From: Natrinema ejinorense
Lineage (GTDB): Archaea; Halobacteriota; Halobacteria; Halobacteriales; Natrialbaceae
Assembly: GCF_002494345.1 (NCBI RefSeq)
Contig: NZ_NXNI01000001.1
Span: 1,302,001-1,366,000, forward strand
Direction of reading: 5' to 3'
Length of the DNA: 64,000 bases
The translations under genes and the position numbers were made by a program. Below are positions 47,403-57,504 of this stretch, one piece after another. Below the pieces are notes generated by a model that ran no database searches, was not told the origin of the DNA, and saw only the letters and a program-made list of their open reading frames with translations. How positions within the stretch are numbered: position 1 is the first letter of the stretch; every line of letters begins with the position of its first letter.

Positions 47403-47489
47403 AGCGGTTCAGGACGACGCCGGTGACCGTCCGCGAAAGCTTGACGCGTACATCAAAGTTCAAGCCCCGCCCGGTCCACGGTATTCATA

Positions 47490-49172
47490 ATGTTCGACCC
47501 CGACGAACTCGAGGAGATCCGTGCCAGCAAGGAAGCGTGGCACGAGGAAGAAGTCGAACCGGTTCTCGATCGGTTCGGCGAGCGCAAGGAAACGTTCACG
47601 ACCGATACGGGCGGTCAAGAGGTCGATCGGCTCTATACGCCGGCCGACGTCGACGGCCTCGACTACGAGGAGGATCTGGGCAATCCGGGGGAGCCGCCGT
47701 ACACGCGCGGCGTCTACTCGACGGGCTACCGCGGTCGGCTGTGGACCATGCGCCAGTACGCCGGGTTCTCGACGCCGGAAGACACCAACGAGCGGTATCA
47801 CTACCTGCTCGATCAGGGACAGACGGGGCTCTCGATGGCTTTCGACCTGCCGACGCAGATGGGGTACGACTCCGACGCCGACATGGCCGCCGGCGAGGTC
47901 GGCAAGGCCGGCGTCGCGATCGATTCCCTGGACGACATGGAGACGGTCTTCGATGGCATTCCGCTCGATGAGGTCTCGACGTCGATGACGATCAACGCGC
48001 CGGCGTCGGTGTTGCTGGCCATGTACATCGCGGTGGGCGACCAGCAGGGCGTCGACCGCTCGGAGCTACGGGGGACGATCCAGAACGACCTCCTGAAGGA
48101 GTACATCGCACGGAACACGTACATCTACCCGCCGGAGCCGTCGATGCGGATCATCACGGACATCTTCGAGTTCTGTGCCGAGGAGACGCCGAAGTTCAAC
48201 ACCATCTCGATTTCGGGTTATCACATCCGAGAGGCCGGTTCCACGGCCGCCCAGGAACTCGCCTTCACGCTGGGCGACGGCATCGAGTACGTCGAGACGG
48301 CGATCGAGGCCGGCCTCGACGTCGACGAGTTCGCCCCCCAGCTCTCCTTTTTCTTCAACGGACACAACAACATCTTCGAGGAGGTCGCCAAGTTCCGTGC
48401 GGCCCGCCGGATGTGGCACGACCTCATCGAGGAGCGCTTCGACCCGGACGACCCCAAATCCAAGCAGCTCAAGTTCCACACCCAGACGGCGGGCTCGATG
48501 CTGACCGCCCAGCAGATCGAGAACAACGTCGTCCGCGTCGCCTATCAGGCGCTTGCAGCCGTGCTCGGGGGCACCCAGAGCCTGCACACGAACGGCAAGG
48601 ACGAGGCACTCGCCCTGCCGACCGAGGAATCGGTCCGCACGGCCCTGCGGACCCAGCAGATCCTCGCCCACGAGTCCGGCGCGGCCGACACTATCGACCC
48701 GCTCGCGGGCAGCTACTACGTCGAATCGCTCACCGACGAGGTCGAGGAAGAAGCCTACGACATCTTAGAGGAGGTCGAAGAGCGCGGGGGCATGCTCGAG
48801 GCCGTCGAACAGCAGTGGGTCCAGCGCCAGATCCAGGACACGTCCTTCGACCGCCAGCGAGAGATCGAGGAGAAAGAACGGATCATCGTCGGCGTCAACG
48901 AGTTCGAGGTCGACGAAGACCCCGAGATGGACGTCGAAGAGGTCACCGAGGAGGACCAACAGCGACAGATCGACAACCTCGAGGGTGTTCGCGCCGAGCG
49001 CGACGACGAGGCGGTCGACGCGAGCCTCGAGGCGCTGCGCGATGCGGCACGAAGCGATCGGAACCTGATGCCGTACATCATCGACGCGGTCAAGGCCTAC
49101 GCGACGGTCGGCGAGATCTGTAACGTCATGCGCGACGAGTTCGGGGAGTACCAGCCAGGCGGCGCGATGTGA
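47490..49172 (+). CDS. Methylmalonyl-CoA mutase, catalytic (large) subunit
   Basis: Subunit of 560 aa that interconverts methylmalonyl-CoA and succinyl-CoA with adenosylcobalamin. The TIM-barrel substrate domain is complete: [20 protein letters not shown], the [13 protein letters not shown] block, [20 protein letters not shown] and [20 protein letters not shown]. The cobalamin-binding domain (DxHxxG) is absent and must be a separate small subunit elsewhere, as usual in archaea. The pathway is propionyl-CoA assimilation or the methylaspartate cycle. The epimerase gene lies 2.7 kb downstream. Confidence 0.95.
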   Translation: MFDPDELEEIRASKEAWHEEEVEPVLDRFGERKETFTTDTGGQEVDRLYTPADVDGLDYEEDLGNPGEPPYTRGVYSTGYRGRLWTMRQYAGFSTPEDTNERYHYLLDQGQTGLSMAFDLPTQMGYDSDADMAAGEVGKAGVAIDSLDDMETVFDGIPLDEVSTSMTINAPASVLLAMYIAVGDQQGVDRSELRGTIQNDLLKEYIARNTYIYPPEPSMRIITDIFEFCAEETPKFNTISISGYHIREAGSTAAQELAFTLGDGIEYVETAIEAGLDVDEFAPQLSFFFNGHNNIFEEVAKFRAARRMWHDLIEERFDPDDPKSKQLKFHTQTAGSMLTAQQIENNVVRVAYQALAAVLGGTQSLHTNGKDEALALPTEESVRTALRTQQILAHESGAADTIDPLAGSYYVESLTDEVEEEAYDILEEVEERGGMLEAVEQQWVQRQIQDTSFDRQREIEEKERIIVGVNEFEVDEDPEMDVEEVTEEDQQRQIDNLEGVRAERDDEAVDASLEALRDAARSDRNLMPYIIDAVKAYATVGEICNVMRDEFGEYQPGGAM

Positions 49173-49347
49173 GCGATCGAACGACGGTCGGGGCCGGGTA
49201 ATATCCCTGCTGTCTCTCGAGTAATACCGTTTTACACCCGATTCGGTCCGGCGGTTCGAAGACAACGTTTTGTTGTGCTGGGAATTCGGAGGAACGGTCT
49301 GGTCCGTTTATCATCACCTCGGGTGACGGCGCTCTCGTGAGCACATC

Positions 49348-51552
49348 ATGAGCGAGCAACCCGCCGAGCGGTCGATCCCGGTCGGGGAATCATCCCGCAA
49401 CTATGCGTCCCGCCGTCGCGTGTTACGGGCCGCCGCCGCTGCGGGCGGGGTCGTCGGGCTGAGCACCGCTGCGTTCGCCCAGGAGGCCGAAACGATCGAA
49501 CTCGGGGGTGAGACGAGCGGCTGGCAAGGCGTCGCACCCGAGGCGATCGCGGACGAGACGAACCCGACGCTGGAACTCGAGGAGGGGACCACGTACGAAC
49601 TCACGTGGGAGAACCTCGACGGTATCGCGCACAATATGGTCATCGTCGACGGCGAGGGCGAAGCACTCGAGCGGACCGAACTCATGAGCGAGCAGGGCGA
49701 GACCCAGACGCTCGAGTTCGAGGCCACGAGCGAGATGGCCGAGTACTACTGTGAGCCCCATCGGGCGACGATGCGCGGAGACGTGTCGGTCGGCGGCGGG
49801 AACGGGGCCCAGGAGCAGCCGGAAGCCGGCGATTCGGAGGGGTTCTTCCAGCCGGGGGCGGAGATCGGCGTCCGGACGATCGCGGAGGGGATGACCGCGC
49901 CGACGGACATGGCAGTTGCCGACGAGGAGCGAGACCGGTACTTCGTCGCGGATCAGACGGGTGAGCTCTGGGTCGTCACCGACGACGGGCTCCGGGACGA
50001 GCCGTTCCTCGACGTCAGCGATCGGCTCGTCGAACTCGGGACGTTCGAGGGAGCGTACGCCGACCCGAATCAGGACTACGACGAACGGGGGTTGCTCGGC
50101 GTCGAGTTCCATCCCGACTTCGCGGAGAACGGACAGTTCTACGTTCACTACAGCGCGCCACCTAACGACGAGACGCCCGACGGGTGGAGTCACGTCGAGG
50201 TCGTCTCGGAGTTCCAGGCCACCGACGAGACGAGTCAGGGCGACCCCGAGTCGGAACGAGTGCTCCTGGAGTTCCAGAAGCCACAGTACAACCACGACGC
50301 CGGGCCGATGGCGTTCGGGCCCGACGGCTACCTCTACGTTCCGATGGGCGACGGCGGCGGTGCGAACGATGATATGGAGGGACACGTCGACGACTGGTAC
50401 GACGGAAACGACGGCGGGAACGGCCAGGACGTCAGCGAGAACCTGCTCGGAAGCATCCTTCGAATCGACGTCGACAGTGAGGGAACGGACCAGCCGTACG
50501 GCATCCCTGAAGATAACCCACTGGTAGACGAGGACGACGCGCTCGACGAACACTACGCGTGGGGCTTTCGGAACCCGTTTGGCATCTCGTTCGACAGCGA
50601 CGGTCGACTGTTCGTCGCCGACGCCGGTCAGGACCTGTTCGAAGAGGCAAACCTCGTCGAGGCGGGGGGCAACTACGGCTGGAACGTCAAAGAGGGGACC
50701 CACTGCTTCAGCACGGACAGTCCGAGCCAGCCGCCGGCGGAGTGCCCGGATTCGGCACCCGAGGACGCGCCGTACAACGGTCAGGAACTCCAGGATCCGA
50801 TCGTCGAGTATCCCCACATCTATCGGGAGGAGATGGTCGGCATCGTGATCGTTGGCGGGCACGTCTACGAAGCCGGGCAAATCGACGGCCTCGAGGGGAA
50901 GTACGTCTTCGGTGATTGGACGTCCGATCCGTCCCGCGAAGAGCCGGCAGGGCGACTCCTCGCCGCCGCCGATCCTGACGGCGGCGGAGCTGAACCAATG
51001 GCTGGTGCGGACGGCGGGAACGAGACAGCAGAGATGAACGAGACTGTCGATGCGAACGAGACGGCAGGAATGAATGAAACTGTCGGCGGGAACGAGACGG
51101 CGGAGATGAACGAGACGGCCGACGGGAACGAAACCGCGACCGAGGCGGGTTCGGACGGCGACCAACAGGTGGTTCCGCGGGACGAACTCTGGGAGATGGA
51201 AGAATTGCAGGTCGCAGGCACCGAGGACGGATCCTTCCCGTACTTCGTCCGCATGTTCGGTCAGGACGACGAGGGGAACGTGTACGTGCTCGCGAACCGG
51301 GAGGGCACTCCGACGGGCGACACCGGTGCGGTCATGCGGATCGTCCCACCGGGCGAGGGTGACTCCCTCTCGATGCCCGAGGGGGCGGCGGGAACCCCAG
51401 CCGAGGAGCAGGAACCCGACGAGAACGCGACGGCGGACACTCAGGACGAACCGATCGCCGACGGCAACGAGACGGCGGCCAACGAAACGGAAACCGAGAC
51501 CGGTACGAACGAGACCGCGGCCGACGACAACCAGACGGCCGACGACGCGTAA
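49348..51552 (+). CDS. Tat-exported cupredoxin-PQQ sugar dehydrogenase fusion (paralogue)
   Basis: Secreted protein of 734 aa, similar throughout to the product of 16951-19098. Tat signal YASRRRVLRAAAAAGGVVGL, then a blue-copper domain with His95, Cys135, His138 and Met142 (YYCEPHRATM), then the PQQ sugar dehydrogenase part (GLLGVEFHPDF, GYLYVPMGDGG, YAWGFRNPFG and YVFGDW). A linker at about 553-600 has seven closely spaced Asn-Glu-Thr sites, and the C-terminal tail has more, so heavy N-glycosylation is likely. It sits between the methylmalonyl-CoA mutase and epimerase genes. Confidence 0.88.
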   Translation: MSEQPAERSIPVGESSRNYASRRRVLRAAAAAGGVVGLSTAAFAQEAETIELGGETSGWQGVAPEAIADETNPTLELEEGTTYELTWENLDGIAHNMVIVDGEGEALERTELMSEQGETQTLEFEATSEMAEYYCEPHRATMRGDVSVGGGNGAQEQPEAGDSEGFFQPGAEIGVRTIAEGMTAPTDMAVADEERDRYFVADQTGELWVVTDDGLRDEPFLDVSDRLVELGTFEGAYADPNQDYDERGLLGVEFHPDFAENGQFYVHYSAPPNDETPDGWSHVEVVSEFQATDETSQGDPESERVLLEFQKPQYNHDAGPMAFGPDGYLYVPMGDGGGANDDMEGHVDDWYDGNDGGNGQDVSENLLGSILRIDVDSEGTDQPYGIPEDNPLVDEDDALDEHYAWGFRNPFGISFDSDGRLFVADAGQDLFEEANLVEAGGNYGWNVKEGTHCFSTDSPSQPPAECPDSAPEDAPYNGQELQDPIVEYPHIYREEMVGIVIVGGHVYEAGQIDGLEGKYVFGDWTSDPSREEPAGRLLAAADPDGGGAEPMAGADGGNETAEMNETVDANETAGMNETVGGNETAEMNETADGNETATEAGSDGDQQVVPRDELWEMEELQVAGTEDGSFPYFVRMFGQDDEGNVYVLANREGTPTGDTGAVMRIVPPGEGDSLSMPEGAAGTPAEEQEPDENATADTQDEPIADGNETAANETETETGTNETAADDNQTADDA

Positions 51553-51835
51553 CGGCTCGAGGCACTGCCCAACGGCTCGTCGAGGTACCACTCTCGAGCG
51601 GGACGTGGGCGACCCGGACACCGAACCGTTGTCCGAACGCGAACGCGAGGTCGGTGTCTTTCGAGGTAGTGGCGACAACTGTTAACGACGACCGATGAAC
51701 CGGACGAGGGATCCACGCGGGCGGCTCTGCGATACCCGCGTCGCGTCCGTCGCGGCGGTTCCGACGGAGCGAGCGGGAACCGAACGCCACGAAAAATCAT
51801 AACAGTAACACGGCCGCTCCGAGGAGTACAATCCG

Positions 51836-52219
51836 ATGCACTTCGATCACGCCGGGATCGCGACCGATGACGCACAGGCACTCGCGGAACTGTACGGCGA
51901 CCTCTTCGGCCTCGAGAGCGCCCACGAAGAGGTGTTCGACGGACTGCGCGTCGTCTTCCTCGAGTGTGGCGACGGCTATTTCGAACTCCTCGAGCCACTC
52001 GAGGAGGGGACGATTGCGCGGTACCTCGAGACCAACGGCGCGGGGATCCACCACCTCGCGCTCGCGACCGACGACATCGAGGCGGCCCTCGAGACGGCCA
52101 GAGAGCACGAGGTGTCGCTGATCGACGAGGAGCCACGACCGGGCGCGTGGGGTCACTCAGTGGCGTTTCTGCACCCGAAAGACACTGGCGGAATTCTGAT
52201 CGAACTCGTCGAACACTGA
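51836..52219 (+). CDS. mce: Methylmalonyl-CoA epimerase
   Basis: Enzyme of 127 aa in the glyoxalase/VOC fold that interconverts the R and S forms of methylmalonyl-CoA for the mutase. Metal ligands fit the family: His at MHFDHAGIA (about 5), Glu in GYFELLEP, His in GIHHLAL (about 80) and Glu in ILIELVEH near the end. Length and order of motifs are normal. It serves the mutase at 47490, although a dehydrogenase gene stands between them. Confidence 0.92.
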   Translation: MHFDHAGIATDDAQALAELYGDLFGLESAHEEVFDGLRVVFLECGDGYFELLEPLEEGTIARYLETNGAGIHHLALATDDIEAALETAREHEVSLIDEEPRPGAWGHSVAFLHPKDTGGILIELVEH

Positions 52220-52283
52220 TCCAATAGCCTGGCGACTGAACCCCAGTCCCGAACTTTCGAGAGCGACCGGCGACTGCTGCTCG

Positions 52284-53228
52284 TCACTCCCCTGGTTGAT
52301 ACTCGACCGCAGTGACCTGCTGTGTTTCGGCAGGGGTCTCGTGGAAGACTTCGACGCGGCCGGGATAGCGCCCCTCGAGATCGATTCGGGCCTCGTAGTC
52401 GGCGACGCCGAGACAATCGACACAGGTACCCGCTTCCTCGTCGTCAACGGCGACGGTGATCGCGAGGGCGTCGCGGCGCTCGTCGTACTCCGTCTCGGCC
52501 AGCGAAAGGTCGTGACAGGGCGTCGGTGTCGTAATATCGCCGTCGACGATCACGACTTCGTCCGCGAATTCGACGACCGCCTGGTGGCCGTCCATTCGAC
52601 CCGCACATGTCCGTTCCCCGATCTCGAGCGACGTGTCCGCGACCGCCGGTACCGGACAGGGAACGGATGACGAGGTCGACTCGGATCGCACGCCGGTCTC
52701 GCTGAGCGTCACCGTCGTGCGAGAACGCACGCAGTCGAACGGGTGTCGATCGACCCCGTCGGTCACTGTCGACTCGCTGTTCCCATCGTCGCTGCTGGTT
52801 CTAACGGTGACCGTGTACGAACGGGGCTCGACGAGGACGAACGCGAGCCGCTCTCCCGCCGGCAAGTCGAACTCACGCTCGAGCGGCGGATCGGTATCGT
52901 CGCTGTCGTCGTCACCGTCGGACTCCGTGCCCTCGTCGGCCGTGATCACTACCGACACGGGTCGCTCGGTATCACCGCTGTTCCGGAGTACGACCTCGTG
53001 TGGCGGGTGCGCGGGGAGGAACGGAACGTCGTCGGGGGTCCCGACTTCGATTGGGGTGTCCGATTCGGAATCGGTACCGTCCCGGCCGAGCCCGTCACTC
53101 GAGTCGTCGGCTGGCTCGTATTCGGCGGTACTGCTCGCTGTCCGGAGCCGGTCGAACTCCGAACCCACGCAACCCGCCAGCCCACAGAGTGGAGCAGTCG
53201 TCCCGATGAGGAAGTCTCGGCGTCGCAT
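52284..53228 (-). CDS. Tat-exported lipoprotein of unknown function
   Basis: Lipoprotein of 314 aa. The N-terminus MRRRDFLIGTTAPLCGLAGC combines a twin-Arg signal with a lipobox (LAGC), so it should be anchored outside the membrane by the Cys near residue 20. An acidic Ser/Asp-rich linker (about 30-65) is followed by beta-rich sequence with five further Cys that may pair (FDCVRS, VPCP, RTCAG, TPCHD, TCVDC). Ligand unknown. Confidence 0.8.
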   Translation of the reverse strand: MRRRDFLIGTTAPLCGLAGCVGSEFDRLRTASSTAEYEPADDSSDGLGRDGTDSESDTPIEVGTPDDVPFLPAHPPHEVVLRNSGDTERPVSVVITADEGTESDGDDDSDDTDPPLEREFDLPAGERLAFVLVEPRSYTVTVRTSSDDGNSESTVTDGVDRHPFDCVRSRTTVTLSETGVRSESTSSSVPCPVPAVADTSLEIGERTCAGRMDGHQAVVEFADEVVIVDGDITTPTPCHDLSLAETEYDERRDALAITVAVDDEEAGTCVDCLGVADYEARIDLEGRYPGRVEVFHETPAETQQVTAVEYQPGE

Positions 53229-53493
53229 ACGCGACCCAACGACAATGAGGCCTAAACACCTTTGTCACGCTCTCCGAGGGTATTCCGAGGAAACAGTCGG
53301 CTCTCCCGAGGCAGGCACACGTCACGGCCCGGCTGAAACCCGTCGCGCGTCTCTTCCAGAGCATGCGTAATCCGATGCAACGCGAGTCGCCGACGAGCGA
53401 GCGCACGCTTCCGTCAGTCGGAGTCGAACGGCGGATCTGTTGCCGAGAGCAGACCGTTTCGCCTCGCGCGTGTCCTGTTCGGTGCTGTTCTCC

Positions 53494-53817
53494 ATGGCGA
53501 CGGACGACCTCCGAAATTTCGAGGAGCGGATCCGGTACGCCGAGTCGAAGAACGCGCCGGCGCCGTCGCTGTCGGTCCCGGCGATAAGCGGCGGGCTCCT
53601 GTTTGGCAGCGTCGGGATCGCGCTATGGCGGGTGCCCGTCGCGTCTGCCGCTGCAGTGGCGGTCTTCTTCGGGAGCGTCACGCCGCTGCTGCACGACTTC
53701 TGGAACGTGGACGGTCCCGCGGAACAAGAGATCATCGAATTTTCCAAAAACGTCGCACTGCTGGGTGCAGCACTCGCTTTCCTCCAGCTGGGACGGTCGC
53801 AGGGTCCTGGGAAGTAG
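53494..53817 (+). CDS. DoxX-like small membrane protein
   Basis: Protein of 107 aa. A polar N-terminus is followed by helices (about 28-48, 50-70 and 85-103). FFGSVTPLLHDFWNVDGPAE and SKNVALLGAALAFLQLG match the last half of the DoxX/SURF4-like family, so it may be a short DoxX protein. The family is linked to thiosulfate oxidation or redox stress. It is convergent with, and directly abuts, the ferredoxin-reductase-type gene. Confidence 0.72.
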   Translation: MATDDLRNFEERIRYAESKNAPAPSLSVPAISGGLLFGSVGIALWRVPVASAAAVAVFFGSVTPLLHDFWNVDGPAEQEIIEFSKNVALLGAALAFLQLGRSQGPGK

Positions 53818-54456
53818 TCACCCGAAGTTCTCGATCAGTGCGTCGTCCGGATCGCCGCCGGCATCCTCGATCGCGTCGGCGACGAACGTGACGAAGTCGT
53901 CGAAGCCGAACGCGTACAGCTGTCCCGCCTCGCGGTGGGTTTCGATGGCGTCCGCCAATTCGTCGTTCGCGCCTTCGTCGACGAAAACGACCGTCGCGCC
54001 CGCGTCCTCGAGGGCCTCGAGACGATCGGTGTGTGCCGGTTCGTCGGCCTGATAGATCACGACGGCGTCGCACCCGGCGTCGTGGGCCGCTTCCGCAACA
54101 GCGACCGAGGGGCCGATTCCCGGCCCGCCGGCGAGCGCGACGACGTCGTCCTCGCCCTCGTAGGTGATCCGACCGAACGGACCGTCGACGTGGACGGTGT
54201 CGCCGCGTTCGAGCGCCGCGAGCCACGGCGAGAGATCGCCGTCAGGATCGACGCCGACGGTGAGTTCGAACGTCTCGCCCACCGAGGGTGACGAGAGCGT
54301 GTAGTGTCGGGAGAGTACTTCGTCGTTGGGCTTGGCCTGGAGCAAGACGAACTGTCCCGGCAGGGCATCGAACCCGTCGGGCGTCTCGAGTTCGAGCGTG
54401 ACGGTCTCGGGGCCGACCTCGCTGACCGATGCGACGGTGACTGGCGTCCCTTCCAT
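53818..54456 (-). CDS. Ferredoxin-NADP reductase-family flavoprotein
   Basis: Reductase of 212 aa in the FNR fold. The FAD-binding motif is LSRHYTLSSPS (RxYS/T, about 48-58), and the nucleotide-binding motif is LAGGPGIGPSVAVAEAA (about 112-128). The first domain is a beta-barrel and the second an alpha-beta domain. A long frame continues upstream to 54621 with CERC and lower coding quality, so ATG 54456 is preferred. Electron partner unknown; ferredoxin or a flavodoxin is likely. Confidence 0.85.
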   Translation of the reverse strand: MEGTPVTVASVSEVGPETVTLELETPDGFDALPGQFVLLQAKPNDEVLSRHYTLSSPSVGETFELTVGVDPDGDLSPWLAALERGDTVHVDGPFGRITYEGEDDVVALAGGPGIGPSVAVAEAAHDAGCDAVVIYQADEPAHTDRLEALEDAGATVVFVDEGANDELADAIETHREAGQLYAFGFDDFVTFVADAIEDAGGDPDDALIENFG

Positions 54457-54732
54457 GTCGAATCCGTTCGGTGGCCGGTTGAAAAGACGTTCCGTTCCGT
54501 CCGCGACGTCGTGCCGACAGCGTTCACAGCTCCACCCGACAAAATCTACCGGACTGCGAGCGGACACGGTCACGCAGTTGTCTGTTTCTTCCGCCGTGTG
54601 AATCTCTTTCGCAGATTCCATAACGATTAATGAATAGTTACCTTCTCTGCCGAACAGATCACCCGCTGTTGCGGTTGTCCGGCTAGGGTTTCAGAAGCCT
54701 TTTCATTTATGGGAGGCAAGGCCCAGCATAAC

Positions 54733-56487
54733 ATGGCTGAGGATCTCAACTGGGCGGTCGGAGGCGAGGCCGGCGACGGTATCGACTCCACGGGAAAAAT
54801 ATTCGCTCAGGCACTTTCCCGAGCCGGACGGCACGTATTCACCTCGAAAGACTTCGCGTCCCGGATCCGTGGCGGTTACACGGCCTACAAGATCCGCACC
54901 TCCGTCGAGCAGGTCCAGAGCGTCGTCGACCGACTGGATATTCTGGTCGCGCTCACCCAGCGAACGATCGACGAGAACCTCGACGAACTCCACGAGGGAA
55001 GCGCCATCATCTACGACGGTGAGCGATCCTGGGAGGCCGAAATCCCCGACGAGATGACCGCAGTCGACGTGCCGCTGAAATCGCTGGCCGAGGAGGCCGG
55101 CGGCGCGATCATGCGCAACATCGTCGCGCTCGGTGCCGCGTGTGAGATCACCGGCTTCGACGTCGAATACCTCGACGAAGCCCTCGAGAAGCGCTTTGGC
55201 GGCAAGGGCTCGAAGATCGTCGAGAACAACAAGGCAGCCGCTCGAGCGGGCCAGGAGTACGTTCAGGAGAACTACGATCTGGATCACCTCGGGTACAACA
55301 TCGAGACGACCGACAACGACTACGTTCTCTTGAACGGCAACGAGGCGATCGGCATGGGTGCGATCGCCGCCGGCTGCCGGTTCTACGCCGGCTATCCGAT
55401 CACGCCGGCGACATCGATCATGGAGTACCTGACGGGTCGAATCGAGGACTACGGCGGCCACGTCGTGCAGGCCGAAGACGAGTTGTCGGCGATCAATATG
55501 TCCCTCGGTGCCGCACGGGCCGGTGCTCGATCGATGACCGCGACGTCGGGAGCCGGGATCGACCTCATGACCGAAACCTTTGGCCTGGTCGCGACCAGCG
55601 AGACGCCACTGGTCATCGCCGACGTCCAGCGGTCCGGTCCCTCGACGGGGATGCCGACGAAACAGGAACAGGGCGACCTGAATATGGCACTGTATGGCGG
55701 CCACGGCGAAGTCCCGCGATTCGTCGTCGCCCCGACGTCGATCACCGAGTGTTTCTGGAAGACCGTCGAAGCGTTCAACCTCGCCGAGAAGTACCAGACG
55801 CCGGTCTTCCTGGTCTCGGACTTGGCGATGTCGGTCACCGAACAGACGTTCCCGCCCGAGGCCTTCGATATGGACGAGGTCGAGATCGACCGCGGCAAGC
55901 TCGTCGACGAGGACGAGGTCGACGAGTGGCTCGACGCACAGGGCCACTTCCGCGCTCACGCCGTCACCGACGACGGCGTCAGCCCGCGTGCCATCCCCGG
56001 CACGACCGACGCCGCCCACATGTCGACCGGCCTCGAGCACGACGAACTCGGCCGCCGGACGGAAGCGGAGGACGAACGCGTCCACCAGGTCGACAAGCGC
56101 AATCGCAAGGTCGAGACTGCCAGGGATGACGAGGACTGGGACTACCGCGAATTCGGCGACCCCGACGCGGACAACCTCATCATCTCGTGGGGTTCGAACG
56201 AGGGTGCGCTCGTCGAAGCGCTCGACTACCTCGAGGAGGACGGCATCGACGTCCACGTTATCTCGGTGCCCTACATCCACCCGCGGCCGGATCTGACCGA
56301 GGAAATCGAGGCCGCCGACGAGACGATCGTCGTGGAGTGTAACGCGACCGGGCAGTTCGCCGACGTGATCGAACACGACGTACTTACCCGCGTAAAGCGC
56401 ATCAACAAGTACACAGGCGTCCGCTTCAAGGCGGACGAACTCGCGGACGACATTACCGAGAAACTCTCCGAGGAGGTACCAGCATAA
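54733..56487 (+). CDS. korA: 2-oxoacid:ferredoxin oxidoreductase, alpha(gamma) subunit
   Basis: Subunit of 584 aa with the fused gamma (about 1-180) and alpha (about 190-580) domains. GEAGDGIDSTGKIFAQALSRAG opens the gamma domain, and YPITPATSIMEYL is the alpha signature. DRGDL-type linker residues are acidic. The enzyme oxidatively decarboxylates 2-oxoglutarate or similar 2-oxoacids to acyl-CoA, reducing ferredoxin. I chose ATG 54733 because a TATA-like ttttcattt 27 bases upstream makes it leaderless; ATG 54709 is in frame. korB overlaps by one base. Confidence 0.93.
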   Translation: MAEDLNWAVGGEAGDGIDSTGKIFAQALSRAGRHVFTSKDFASRIRGGYTAYKIRTSVEQVQSVVDRLDILVALTQRTIDENLDELHEGSAIIYDGERSWEAEIPDEMTAVDVPLKSLAEEAGGAIMRNIVALGAACEITGFDVEYLDEALEKRFGGKGSKIVENNKAAARAGQEYVQENYDLDHLGYNIETTDNDYVLLNGNEAIGMGAIAAGCRFYAGYPITPATSIMEYLTGRIEDYGGHVVQAEDELSAINMSLGAARAGARSMTATSGAGIDLMTETFGLVATSETPLVIADVQRSGPSTGMPTKQEQGDLNMALYGGHGEVPRFVVAPTSITECFWKTVEAFNLAEKYQTPVFLVSDLAMSVTEQTFPPEAFDMDEVEIDRGKLVDEDEVDEWLDAQGHFRAHAVTDDGVSPRAIPGTTDAAHMSTGLEHDELGRRTEAEDERVHQVDKRNRKVETARDDEDWDYREFGDPDADNLIISWGSNEGALVEALDYLEEDGIDVHVISVPYIHPRPDLTEEIEAADETIVVECNATGQFADVIEHDVLTRVKRINKYTGVRFKADELADDITEKLSEEVPA

Positions 56488-57350
56488 TGAGCTCCGACGT
56501 ACGATTCACCGACTTCAAATCCGACAAGCAGCCGACGTGGTGTCCCGGATGCGGCGACTTCGGGACGATGAACGGCATGATGAAAGCCCTCGCGAACACC
56601 GGCAACGACCCCGACAACACCTTCGTGGTGGCGGGCATCGGCTGTTCCGGCAAAATCGGGACCTACATGCACAGCTACGCCCTGCACGGGGTTCACGGTC
56701 GCGCGCTGCCGGTCGGGACCGGCGTCAAGATGGCCCGCCCCGACATCGAGGTCATGGTCGCCGGCGGGGACGGTGACGGCTACTCGATCGGTGCCGGTCA
56801 CTTCGTCCACGCCGTTCGCCGGAACGTCGACATGACCTACGTCGTCATGGACAACCGCATCTACGGGCTGACGAAGGGGCAGGCCTCGCCGACCTCGCGC
56901 TCGGACTTCGAGACCAGCACGACGCCCGAGGGGCCAAAGCAGCCGCCGGTCAACCCGCTCGCACTCGCGCTGGCCTCCGGCGCGAGCTTCATCGCCCAGT
57001 CGTTCAGTTCGGACGCGATGCGCCACGCCGAGATCGTTCAGGAAGCGATCGAACACGACGGCTTCGGCTTCGTCAACGTCTTCAGTCCGTGTGTCACGTT
57101 CAACGACGTCGACACCTACGACTACTTCCGCGACAGTCTCGTCGACCTCGAGGAGGAGGGTCACGACCCGACCGACTACGAGGCCGCCAAGGAGGTCATT
57201 CTCGACAGCGACAAGGAGTATCAGGGCGTCCTGTATCAGGACGAAAACTCCGTGCCGTACCACGAGCAACACGGCGTCACCGAGGACATGTCCGAGATTC
57301 CCGACGGCGCACCCGAGGACGCGATGGATCTCGTCCGCGAGTTCTACTAA
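56487..57350 (+). CDS. korB: 2-oxoacid:ferredoxin oxidoreductase, beta subunit
   Basis: Thiamine-diphosphate-binding subunit of 287 aa. PTWCPGCGDFG (about 13-23) holds Cys ligands of the family. GIGCSGKI and the GDGDGYSIGAGHFVHAVRRN block (ThDP/Mg motif GDG...N), together with MDNRIYGLTKGQASPTS, are diagnostic. No ferredoxin-type domain is fused, so the ferredoxin is separate, typical for haloarchaea. It is co-transcribed with korA. Confidence 0.95.
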   Translation: MSSDVRFTDFKSDKQPTWCPGCGDFGTMNGMMKALANTGNDPDNTFVVAGIGCSGKIGTYMHSYALHGVHGRALPVGTGVKMARPDIEVMVAGGDGDGYSIGAGHFVHAVRRNVDMTYVVMDNRIYGLTKGQASPTSRSDFETSTTPEGPKQPPVNPLALALASGASFIAQSFSSDAMRHAEIVQEAIEHDGFGFVNVFSPCVTFNDVDTYDYFRDSLVDLEEEGHDPTDYEAAKEVILDSDKEYQGVLYQDENSVPYHEQHGVTEDMSEIPDGAPEDAMDLVREFY

Positions 57351-57504
57351 CGCCCGCCGCTGCTCTCCGACCGGTCTTTTCGTGGGCACGACAACACGCT
57401 CGAGAAGCGTCGGGGATGGCTCCGGCCGCGATCGTCGCGCGGAAGGCGAGTCTCGAAACGGTCGAGCGGAGATGGGAGCCGGCCGTCGACGAACGGAGTG
57501 GCAG

